Part shown: in pieces, positions 47,270 to 57,854 of the stretch
Numbering within the stretch: the first letter of the stretch is position 1
How the letters are laid out: each line of letters begins with the position of its first letter
Origin: Warburgia ugandensis
Taxonomy: Eukaryota > Streptophyta > Magnoliopsida > Canellales > Canellaceae
DNA: 64,000 bases
Assembly (NCBI GenBank): GCA_035236585.1
Contig: CP141132.1
Span: forward strand, 40,179,880-40,243,879
Reading direction: 5' to 3'
Notes under the pieces: generated by a model
The model's database searches: none
What the model saw: only the letters and a program-made list of their open reading frames with translations
What the model was told of the DNA's origin: nothing
Made by a program: the position numbers and the translations under genes

Positions 47270-48665
47270 TGATAAGTATTTAATTTTGTATAAAAAGTAC
47301 GTAATTAGTAGCCCACGTGTTATAAAATAGTGTTATTTTAGGGTTTTCTTCGTGAATTTGTAAGACATGCACATTTGGTGCAATAATTCAAAAGTTTGCA
47401 TTTTACAGGGTTAGAAGCTAATCCAGAGTAAGTATGTGAATCATCATGATATTTTAGGATTTAATTAAGGTGATCCAAAGGTTGAGGTTGATCAAGATGA
47501 GAATTGAAGATCAAGATCAAAGAAGAGAGAGCAGAGGCCATTTCTAACATTTCAAAAGCTAGATCATGGTTGAAGACCATTCTAGGGCAAGAAAAATAAA
47601 TAATGGGAAGCATAAAAGGTGATTAAAATGGTCCATTCAAAAATCTATACATTTCCACTACTTTACACAAGAATTGGTGCCATGCATGAGGTTTCCTAGT
47701 CTAACTAGGAAACCTAAAAAGGTCAAGCCATTTAAGGCAAGGATGTTAGCCCCTCAAGCCACCAAGGAATGAGCCATAAAGCCACATGGGAGTCATTGCA
47801 CATGGAGTCACATGATTAGAGCACTATTTCAAGCAATTATATCAAGCTAAAATTGTGATTTCAAGGTATAATTGGAAGGTTTTAGGAGATATTAAAGTAC
47901 TTTAAATCTTGAGTGTTATGTTGCATAAAATGTTCTAGTTCGATTGCTTTCCATCCTTGGTTTGATTTGAGTTTCTTAAGTGCATGAATCTAGAACTTTT
48001 CCATTCAAAGTTTATGCTTAGTTTCCAATAGTTAATTCATCATATTTTCTTGATTCCTTGGGAGCCAATTTAAATTTTTTGTTTTATTATTAAGTGTCAT
48101 GATTAGATTGCATGTTAGTTAGTCTTTGATTCAGAAATATTGGTGATCTTGTAACCTGTGAACCATGCACACCAACCCATGGATCATGCACATGGAACTT
48201 GGGTAAATTCTCTTTAATCCTTGTACTATTTGATTGCTTAATCTTAGTTTAGCTTAATTTAGTTAATTTTTTGAATCTTAGTTTAGTTTTAGAAAGTTGT
48301 CCTTTTAAATTTTAGAAAGGCTCATTTTTAGGAAGTTTTAGAATTAGGAAGATGTTAGTTTAGGAAAGTTTCTTTTTTCATAAGTTTCCTTAGTTTACGT
48401 TCTTAGATCCATTCATTCTAGTTTTGCAATAGTTTCATTATTGAATGCATGTTAGTTTGGAAAGTTTCTAATTTTATTGAATATTCTTAGTTTTAGAAAG
48501 TTTCCTATAGTTGTAATTTCTAATTTAGTGCATGTTTCACATTCCACGTTGTTTAAATTCCTAGTTTAATTCAAAACCCATTTCTCTTTTCCTTCAGTTA
48601 AGAACTTTAAATAAGATCCATTTAACAAATAAATTATGATATTCCTCATGGAATCAACCTCTCTT
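47270..48665 (+). mobile_element. Element E, 3' LTR (end trimmed)
   Basis: Begins TGATAAGTATTTAATTTTG right after a polypurine tract. The first 210 bases match 33607-33820; the last 780 match Tat-2 (18570-19357). It stops at ATCAACCTCTCTT, about 85 bases short of the Tat-2 LTR end, and the next base is B's LTR (GCTAGTAAGAG, matching 26609). About 290 bases of B's LTR are also missing here relative to the 5' copy. A deletion has therefore removed the right junction and any target duplication. Confidence 0.75.
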
Positions 48666-50862
48666 GCTAGTAAGAGTCAAATGTACCATAGGAAAACTAA
48701 AAAATACATGTAATCAAGTTAAGTTAAGATTTAAAATGGATGGTTAAACCAATCTAACAATTAGATCATCCCTATAACATCAAATTTAGTAAGATTAGGC
48801 CTTTGAGGTAATTAGAACTATCAATTTGATAGATCAAGTTAGAGGAGACCATCAGATCAATAAATCAACTATTGAGATGAGAAAAGAACTATTGACATGA
48901 CACGGATCAATGTGGTTAGAGAGAAATCAAGCGATTTTGACCACTATCTATGATTGATGGCCAAGATCTAAAGATTAGATGAAGGATTTGAGAAATTAGA
49001 TCCATAATTAGTGATGAATGAACACCAAAACATTTAGAATAAGGATGATCTGAAGTGTTATAGGTCTGAAATGATAAACACAGAATAGTAAGTGACGATA
49101 TATGATATGTGTGATCTGATAGGTACTCTAAACTATAAGGAATAAAGAGGTTGCATGTCCTAAAAGAATTTTCCTCGTTTGAGGTAGGTGACAAAATTTA
49201 ATATTAGCATGTTTTCTATTAAGATCAAGATTTCATTGTAATGCTCCATGTTTACAATGGATATTATGTATATGTATTATTATAGTATGACCTTGAAGAG
49301 ACTATTATCCAATAACATGTATACATTTCACCCTTGCATAGGCACTTTGATTTTCATGTTTCCATGAATGTATGACTTTTATTATATAAATATAATTATT
49401 TTAGAAGCGATAGTGGAAATATATGATTTTAAATATGATTTCACTATCCATAAAAGACATTCATTTTTGACGATACTGTTACTATATATTGAGACATTGG
49501 ATGATTTGTTTTATCACTTAAGTTTACCCATGGATTCATTGTGGAGGCTTAATAGCTAGTCCTTGAGAGGTGACCCTAGGATAGGGGTAGTGCTCTTGGA
49601 TGGCGAGCCACAAGTGCTCAGGGATTTTTTAAACTTCATACATTTTATTTTCATCTATTGACTTCAAGTTATTGAACAATTTTTGTAAATTTGAGGATTT
49701 TTTTGTAGGTCTTTTTACCTGATGGATATTATGCTAGAGGGATATAGGGTTGGCCACCCACCCTTTGACTTTATGAGATGATAAACACCTATCCTATTTA
49801 AGGAAAAATTCATATGGTGGTGTCATGGGTAATTTGCACTATGAGTCTGATCCTCTCCCATGTGTGACAGACACTCAGTCTCTCGCTCTAGTGTTGACGG
49901 GGAGTAGTAGTTAGTAGACCTAGGAGTTAGTTATCATTGCAACATGCCCATCCATATGATTGTTTTGTGTTTTCATGCAGCATTATAAGCACACCAAGAT
50001 AGACATATTCTTATGTACCCATAGTGTGACGATGACTAGAGGATTAGTATGAATACTCATGACTGAACATGTGATTATGTGGCACACTTGTGGGATCGAC
50101 ATGCTAGGGTGTCCCTGATCACATGCATATTTATATTGAGACATTCTTGAGTTTTAAATACAATATATTTATATATTCATGATCCTAAATACTATGTATT
50201 ATTGGATGTCATATTGATTGGTTTTATGTGTTTTAATGATTTATCTAACCATTATTTATCATTGTTATTGGAAACCATGTTAGCAATGTTTTTATATGGA
50301 ATTTGTTTATTGCATGCTTTTGGGACTTTGAAGTTTAGAATTTTTATTGTGTGTTTATCTTTCTTAACTTATTATTGAATGTCCATATGCCTACTAAGCT
50401 TAGCTTGCTAAGGCATTGCATTATTTTGGCGGTGCCTTAAATATTAAGAGAGAAGGATAGGAGTGAAGATGGATTTAGTAGGTAGCTGCTTGAGACATCT
50501 TTTGTTGAGGGTATGTTTTAATCACGTTTGGACTATATATATATATATTGTTTATTAGGACATATTTGCATATTTGCAATGATGCATGGAGTGTGGCTGT
50601 TGACTTGATGGATCCTAAATAAGTAAATTTATTTCAAAATGGTTCATTAGAAAAATGAAGATTTTATTTGAGTTTTTCAATATTTAAAAATTAGATTAAA
50701 TTATAAGTAAATAAATAGTGACTTGAAGGTTGATGCTTGGGGTTTTAAAATAAATTTCATGGAAAACATTTTTACGGTTTATTTTCTAAATTGTTCACAA
50801 ACTTCGGGTCCCTCATTTCAAAAAGAATTTGAAAAAGTGTTATAAAAACCTAGGTTGTCACA
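48666..50862 (+). mobile_element. Element B, 3' LTR, right half
   Basis: Matches B's 5' LTR from about 26609 to its end at 28757. Examples are GAGATGAGAAAAG at about 48875, the block before TTTGAGGTAGGT at about 49180, and TTGGCCACCCACCCTTTGACTTTATGAGATGATAAA near 49750. It ends AAACCTAGGTTGTCACA. Together with 32352-33606 it rebuilds one LTR split by about 15 kb. It has its own hairpin at 50409-50439. The following ACTTT is a one-mismatch partner of the ATTTT before 25147. Confidence 0.85.
50409..50439 (+). repeat. LTR hairpin in B's 3' LTR
   Basis: TAAGGCA and TGCCTTA form a 7-bp stem preceded by CTACTAAGCTTAGCTTGC. The 5' LTR of the same element has a different stem (AGCTTTGT/ACAAAGCT) at the corresponding place, so the two arms changed together or the site was replaced. 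Confidence 0.55.
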
Positions 50863-51523
50863 ACTTTAAAGCTCAAATGCATTTAATTTTACTTTCACAA
50901 GCACAGCTTGCTAAGATATTGTAAAGATTTACAATATCTCATATTAGAAGGAATAGAACAAGAATGAATGCAAGAGATAAAGAGAGGTGCTATAGGAGAG
51001 TTCACAAGACCCCTATCAAGGTGGGTTAAAGACCCAGTACCATTTATTATAGAGTTGTATAAATTGTTATATTATGACTTACATTCGTTGGAATGTATGG
51101 ACGTGTACTACAAATGAATGAGAGCTGGCCATGATTGGATGGATTTTGGCTAAATTAGTTACTCTTCTATTTTCTTTCATTTGATAAATGTTTGGTTTTT
51201 AAATATATGTTTAAGTGTGATTGAATGGAGATGGAGTCTCCCATATTATTTCATGTATTACACTATGGTTTATTAGGGAGGGATATTGCATCACATGGGG
51301 AAAATGCAGATTATCCAAAAAAGAGAAGATGCTACTAGAGTTTCATATAAATGAAATGTTCATTTTACATTAAATCCATGTTTCAGTATGACATTCGAGA
51401 TTTTGTAAATTCTTTTCATAGAAATGATATTCCTCTATTTGTTTTTTTAAAGTTATTTTCAAAATTGGGGCCTCACATTTCAAAAGGATTTGAGAAAAGG
51501 TCATTCAAAAATCCATGTCATCA
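50863..51523 (+). mobile_element. Element C LTR, right piece
   Basis: LTR sequence without a gene that ends AAAATCCATGTCATCA and is followed at once by GAGCTCAATTCATCC, the tail of a TGGTATCAGAGCTCAATTC-type primer site. The first part of that site and the last LTR bases were lost in a deletion of about a dozen bases. It contains a perfect hairpin at 50914-50939. Plus-strand orientation agrees with the gag that follows. Confidence 0.65.
50914..50939 (+). repeat. LTR hairpin in element C
   Basis: AGATATTGTAAA and TTTACAATATCT form a perfect 12-bp stem with a 2-base loop, preceded by CAGCTTGCTA. Nearly the same stem as in T2 and T3 although the rest of the LTR is very different. Confidence 0.85.
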
Positions 51524-52444
51524 GAGCTCAATTCATCCTTAACAACCAACCTACATGTCCAAAAGTCATAATAAAAAGTTATTTATTTATATGAGTTACA
51601 TAGATAACTTATACAAAAAATACTATTGAATATGAAAGTAATTACGAGAGTGATTACGAGAACAGCCCAAATGGCTATAGATTCCAACATAGAGAATTTA
51701 GTGTAAGACAATTAGGTAGCGAAGATAGTGATGCAAGTGTTGAAAGGTATCCTACCATGCTCAAAACATCAACAGACTCCATTACAACCTATAGTAGCAC
51801 CAACGTATCCTACTGCACTTGCAGCATCAACAAACTACATTACAACTTATAGCAACACCAAGTACATCTACTGAGGCATAGCATGTGACAGTACCTAGTA
51901 CACTGGTACACCATCAACACTCACCTATACTGGTTCAGAATTAGACCTTGCCTATATATAGCATAGATGATGGTAGTTTGAAGGGTGTGGATGAGAAGTT
52001 GGATAAGGTAGTGGAGAGATACCAGAGTGGTCCTTGAGTTTAAAGGGAAGAAAGATTTAGAAGCTATTGATGGATGGATCTTTGAGGTGGAGAAGACATT
52101 TGGGGTTATGTAGACCCTTGCAGAGATGAAGGTAAGGATTTCAACTTATGTTTTGAGGTAGAAGGTAGCATTCTAGTGGAGATCAACTCAACAAACTTAT
52201 TTACCCAACCATAAGGACATTGTATGAGAAGAGTTCAAAGAGGTGTTCAACAAGAAGTAATTCCCACTCCATGTACAACAAATGAAGGAAAGAAAGTTTT
52301 TGAGCTTACAATAGGGGAATTTGATGGTATTAGAATATGAAATAAGTTTGTGCAGTTGTAGAGGTTCACACCAAATATTTGTGTTACTGATAGGCAGACA
52401 ACTGATCAATTCCTTGATGGCCTAAACCCTGGATTGAGGACTAA
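51524..52444 (+). pseudogene. Element C gag, first part, broken
   Basis: Chromovirus Gag on the plus strand, cut at 52444 by the solo LTR T3 and resuming at 57214. From about 51970, DGSLKGVDEKLDKVVERYQ is followed by LEAIDGWIFEVEKTFGVM, then VAFWWRS-like and EEFKEVFNKK-x-FPLHVQQMKERKF text (about 52130-52300). These blocks line up with the T2 Gag core. Before that a Thr/Pro/Gln-rich linker (51770-51960) is typical for the family. Stops occur every 20-40 codons. The zinc knuckle and pol are not in the window, because element D interrupts at 57349. Confidence 0.7.
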
Positions 52445-55400
52445 TGTGATGACTCGGGTTTCTGTATCACATTTTCAAAGGCAGGGCCTTTAGTAGTAAA
52501 AAAATTTCACAAAACAAAGCAACAAAATTTTTTTTCTTTAAAACTTGTTTGAAAACCCAAGTCATCACTTCATACAAAACATAAGTAGAATTTTTGTACA
52601 AGATAAAATTCCATTGAAGGAATATACTTTTATTAAATTCCAAAAACCATCCAATGGTTCACAGTACATCTCGGTATCAGTACAATATTTGTCCAAATTA
52701 TATAATCCAAACTTCAAACCTCACCATACATGAAAAGCTCTCAATACAATACAATACTCTCAAATAAAATACATGTCTTCAAAGGGTATACCCTGATTGT
52801 TTATTCTTTTAAGTCTTCTTAAGTTTTGAGCTCCTAATTCTCCTTTTCTATATCTGAGATATTGTAAACATTGAAATATTTACAATATCTCAACAAGCTA
52901 TGCTTGGTAGGGGATTTCAAGAAGCATAAAACTTTCATAGTATAATCTTAATACTTCATAATTCCATTATTCATACTCATGGATCAATCTCTTTACTTTG
53001 TCATATATGTACATCCTTACTTTGTCATACTATGTATAGATATATACATACAGTCAAAACCGTGAAAAATAGTTAATATCTCCAAACATAATCATATTCA
53101 GCTTATGCTGAGTTGATAAATCATCCAAACTCTACTAGAAATACTCATCGATTACCCAGCATCTCATCATGCCATATCATAAGGCATATCATTATGCCAT
53201 GCATCATAATGCAAAAAAACTCAAAGGACTACTATACATGCAATCAAAATCCGTACCAGTGCACCCAAATAACTGCTCAATAATCCACCTATTCTATCCT
53301 TGGTGGAAATCACAATATCCATGTCCATATGGAGAAGACCATGGCTATCACAGTGGAAGCCTTCCCATAATTGCCCCACCTGACTTTTAGCCTCTTTTAG
53401 GCTTGGTATACCTATAATAACAATTTTTTTTTTTTTTGGAGAGTGGGTGGTCAAACCCTACTAACTCTCCTAATAGCATCCCTAGGCCAATGCCTATTTA
53501 AACCAAAACCACAAGCCTCTATGCTTGCATATAAAATAATTCTCATATGTATTAGATGATCTGGCTATTTACTTAGGGCTGGAATACTTTCTAGTTTCCT
53601 ATTCACTTAGGGTTTTCCTCATTTCACATGTGTTTTGGTTGGATCATAAGGGTTTTCAATGGGTTTAATACAAGTATTTACATTATACTTGTCAACATTT
53701 TTAGACATAAGATCATGTATACAACATGTACTTCTCATGTAGATGCATTCATAAAATCCTCCTACCTTCATGTGGTGATTCATCTCTTCAAATCTTCTGT
53801 GATCCTGATTGATGTATGAAATCTAGAAATCTATAAAGGATTTTAATCTGTCTTGTGTTCTTATCATCTGTATAATCTATATTCCTTAGATAGTATTTTA
53901 TCCTATTGATCAATAGATCTGATGGTTAGAATGATCTTCTAACCTTTCAGATCTAATTATTTTCTATATCTAAGTCTTTGTGTATCCATCTCTTTGATCT
54001 TGATCTTTCATAGATCCTTTGATCAACAATCTATTCTTGTTGATAAAGATAAAGGGCCTAGATCTTCTATCATCTAGTTCTTCTTTGATCTAAGTTCAGT
54101 TATTTAATCATCCCTAAGGAGGATGATCTTAGTTCTTTTTCTTGAATCATATTTAATCAAGGGTTTGGCTTATCTAATCTAATGATCTAAATTTGATCAA
54201 TAGCATACATACTAATAAACATGCATGCTAAGACAATACAATGTTATTATTCTTATTGATCATTCAAGATCATATGGATCTTGTTTGATCATCCTTATCT
54301 TACTTAAAATTTTCATTATGATTAGATAATTTACTAACCACTTATGCTCTTATTATTATTATTCAACTAGTTAATGTTTAACTAGTTGAAGATAACTTAT
54401 TTCAACCTAAGTCTATACTGCTCCTCTTATTTCCAATTGGCTAAGGCTTATTAGCTGAATGAGTGAACACAAAGTGGTTACTTCAATCCTCATGTAAGGA
54501 GGTGTTTAGACCTCACAAACGTCAATGGAAGGTAGGGAAGAGTGAGGCTCTATTAGAAAGCCCCCTTAACCACCATGTTCAACATTCACTAGAATGACCT
54601 TAGTTCAACCTTTCATAAGGTTCCTATAAGCATGTTATCCCTAAGTACTCTTTCTAATTAATATTAATTAAGTCCATGAACATTTACAATGCCATTCATG
54701 GGCTTTATTATTCTCCTAGTTTGTGCCAAGGATTTGATAATCTTTATATTATCCTACTAACTATAGCCCTTACTGATTAAGTCCAAGTCAAATAATTCAC
54801 TCTTACTTGTGTCATGAAACTCTACTTTCTCATTAGATTTCATTCTCTTTGTAATTTATGAACAATAAGATATAAACAATTATATCTACTAATAAAATTT
54901 AAATCATAACTTTAAAGTAGAAATCTAATAATTTTAACAACATTTTACACTAACATGCTTCCATTGTAACTTAATGAAATGAAACTATACTTAAACTAGC
55001 ATGCCCCTAAGTTATAAAATACATAAAATTTTACTACTAATCTAATGGAATCATGCTTAAACTTCAAATGTAAACTAACATGACCCTAAGATAATTAACT
55101 TTATCAACCTAATATAACAATATAATAACATAGCATGCTAAAATCTAAAAGTTATACTAGCATGCTTTACAACATAATTCACATTTACTCTGCTATTATT
55201 AAATAAAAGAAAAAAAAATAATTACATTAATATTTTTAGAAACCTATACTTATGATCTAACCATTAGATCTTAGAATTTTTCCTTTTAATCAAGGGTTTT
55301 AATTAGATTTAGGGTTTTTACTTCATTAAAGTCCAAAGATCATATTCCTTTGTTTATGTCATAATCAATCCATGATATCCATGGATGACATCATATTATC

Positions 55401-57208
55401 CCTCATTCGATCCATCCCAAAGGTCTGATCACACTTGATCTTATTGATCAGGTGGGTCCCTTTGCATTTTTAGGGTTTTTCAACCATAAAGGGTAGATAC
55501 CTCATTTTATGGTTTATCTGCAAAAATAAATAGTGGATATTACTTAATTTTAATATTATATCATCATTAAAACAGATCCCCAAGATTTGATCATCTCAGA
55601 TCTCGAAGATCTTGAAAGTTGGAAACTTACTTCATAAATACAAAAAGTTTCATAAGGAATTTTCTATATTTTATGATTTCAGAAGAAAATAAATGAAATA
55701 AGCTTTCCATAGCTTCTTTCCGATCTCAATTTGGAGTTCACAGTTGTTCTAAGGTCCAATTTGATCTGGGCCCATTGGAAGGAACGATCCAGATTTGTTC
55801 GGGCAGAATGGGCCAGGTGGACAACTGCAGGTGATTTGGTTGCGTCCCTGTGACTGGGGCATCCACGTGAAGCGCTACACCCAGGACTAGGGCTTTCGGG
55901 CGGTCGTCCTGTCCAGATGTTGTTGCACGGGTGTTGCGCCCGCTAAAACACCTTCAAATGGCACGCTTCCATGCTGCATTTCAGAAATCCGATCCGATCA
56001 AGAGATCGGACAGTCCGTTTGGACTATCCAATGAATCCCACTATAATTGAGGAACTTAAATGCTTAGAAATTTCATGAAATTTCTAATCTAGTTGTTTTG
56101 AACCATTTTAGATTGATTGGATAGATTAGATTTTCCATCTGAGTCCTCCATCATCCATAATTGAAAGATATGATCCTTACTTTATTTTTACAATTTTAAA
56201 CCCAAACCTAATTACAAAAAAAATAAAAATCTTATAAAACAACCATAAATAAGTTTAGGAAGTAGTTTCACCTACCTGATTGGAGAAACAACTTAGATTT
56301 GATGCCCAATTTAAGAAAAATACCCGTTGATGATAATATACCTCGATAATTCCTTGTTTTGTGATTTTCTATTGATTTCACTGTTGGATCTTGAAATTGA
56401 TTGGGCGTTTTGTAGATAAGGTAGTCTAGGAAAATTTGGACAGTGAGATTTTTGATATTTCATCTGGAACAGAGTGCCTAATTGAATTTAGGTCTCTTGT
56501 TCCAATCTAGAGAGAGGAGAGAGAAAGTAAAAGAAAAGGGAGTTTTGGAATTTTGGAAAGGGATCTATGTCTATTTTTGCAAGAGAAGCAAGATAATTTC
56601 ATGGGAAATTTTATGAACATTTTAGGAAGATTTTTGGGGTGTATTTATAAGCATTTTGGGTGTTTTTCATGATTATGTGTAATTATTATGTTTCAATTCT
56701 TTTAAATATTTAATTAACAGTGGATCCTCCACTACCACCTCCTTCTCCACTAGTAGTTGGTAGTGGTTTGACCACTCATTACATGTTTTCTGGTTGTTGG
56801 ATTCGTTTGTGGGCCCCTGGTGGGTCCCACGGGGTGTGAAAGGACCATTTTGCCCTTTTATGGAGAAAAATCTATTTTATTCTCCCGAACTCAGAATTGG
56901 GCGTACTTAGTTGTGTTGGATTTGTATTTTTGAGTACATCATGAATATTGAGGTCTTAGTTTTTTGCTATGGGTAAAATTATCATTTTACCCTTTTATTC
57001 TGAAAAATATATTTAAATAAGGATTTATCATGCTTACAATCATTCTTAAGGGTTTGTTGAGTATGTTTTTAATTATACATGTCTTATACTTTGATTGTAA
57101 TTCTATGAGAAGTGTATTTTGAATAACCCTAATATTCCAGCAGGAATTTCTGAAAATTCAAACTAAATTGATTTTCTCAATCAATTTACAAAAATTGGGG
57201 TTGTTACA
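52445..57208 (-). mobile_element. T3: solo LTR of family T, 4,764 bp
   Basis: Plus-strand ends TGTGATGACTCGGG and GGGGTTGTTACA. Perfect 5-bp target duplication ACTAA at 52440-52444 and 57209-57213. No internal region, so it is a solo LTR like T1, in the same orientation, and it sits inside C's gag. Aligned blocks with T1 and T2 run the full length, for example AATCCTCATGTAAGGAGG near 54487 and AGCTTCTTTCCGATC near 55711. It has the GC-rich island (55770-56030) and the hairpin (52856-52891). Confidence 0.92.
52856..52891 (-). repeat. LTR hairpin in T3
   Basis: GAGATATTGTAAA and TTTACAATATCTC, a perfect 13-bp stem with loop CATTGAAATA. The loop differs by one base from T2, while the stem is unchanged. 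Confidence 0.85.
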
Positions 57209-57213
57209 ACTAA

Positions 57214-57348
57214 GGTCTTAGGCATGAGACTAATGCCCTTAACAGACTGCAAGGAGATGGTATCAAGATTTCAAGAGGACTATAAGAAGATTTAGTCTGT
57301 AAGGCACTAGGAGATGAGAAGCACCAGCACTGGACCTTTCTAAAAGGG
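57214..57348 (+). pseudogene. Element C gag, continuation
   Basis: Directly after T3's target duplication the Gag frame resumes with KVLGMRLMPLTDCKEMVSRF, matching the T2 segment that contains KVLGTKPMTLVECVEMASKF, and ends at 57348 where D's LTR starts TGTCATGCCCCG. The continuity across T3 is good independent evidence that T3 is a clean insertion. Confidence 0.75.
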
Positions 57349-57389
57349 TGTCATGCCCCGAGTTTGATCCACACGTATAAGCAAAAATT

Positions 57390-57655
57390 TCACAAAAGTC
57401 GAGATCATCATCAAGACCTTATCCCAATTATGGGGTAGGCTACAAGAATCTTATTTCTCCATTCCTCTCTATTAAGTACCATGGCTTCATTTAATCTCAA
57501 AGTATTTAAATCTTTCCTCACCACTTCTATTCACATTCTTTTAGGCCTTCCCCTTGCCCTTTTAAAACCTTCTACTTGCATTGCCTCACTCCTTCTAACC
57601 AGTGTCATTTTTGGTCTTCTTTGGACATGTCCAAACCATCACAAAAGTCAAGATC
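57390..57655 (-). mobile_element. 5'-truncated LINE fragment with 17-bp target duplication
   Basis: 57407-57638 matches the last 230 bases of the LINE at 40700-43610, including the end of the RT frame and a short (GAT)n tail. It is flanked by TCACAAAAGTCGAGATC (57390-57406) and TCACAAAAGTCAAGATC (57639-57655), a 17-bp duplication with one mismatch. Target-primed insertion with early stop of copying explains all of this. Confidence 0.92.
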
Positions 57656-57821
57656 CATGGTTGAAACTTCACACTTTTTAAATCAACTAAAAAACCTTTC
57701 AAATAAAAAACATTCATTACAACAACTCAGGAGTAATGTGACTCACAAGTCCATATATTTAACGGTGAAGTAACCTTCTCACTTCTACCATACGTTTGAT
57801 AGTATCATCTACATTAGACCA

Positions 57822-57854
57822 AGGCATTTAGTGCATGTGTCATGATAAATGCCT
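57822..57854 (-). repeat. Hairpin in element D LTR
   Basis: AGGCATTTA and TAAATGCCT form a perfect 9-bp stem with a 15-base loop. It lies about 225-255 bases from the 3' end of the LTR once the LINE fragment is discounted. On the minus strand it follows ATGTTTATT, as B's hairpin region follows ATGTTTATG. Equivalence to the other hairpins is likely but less sure. Confidence 0.55.
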
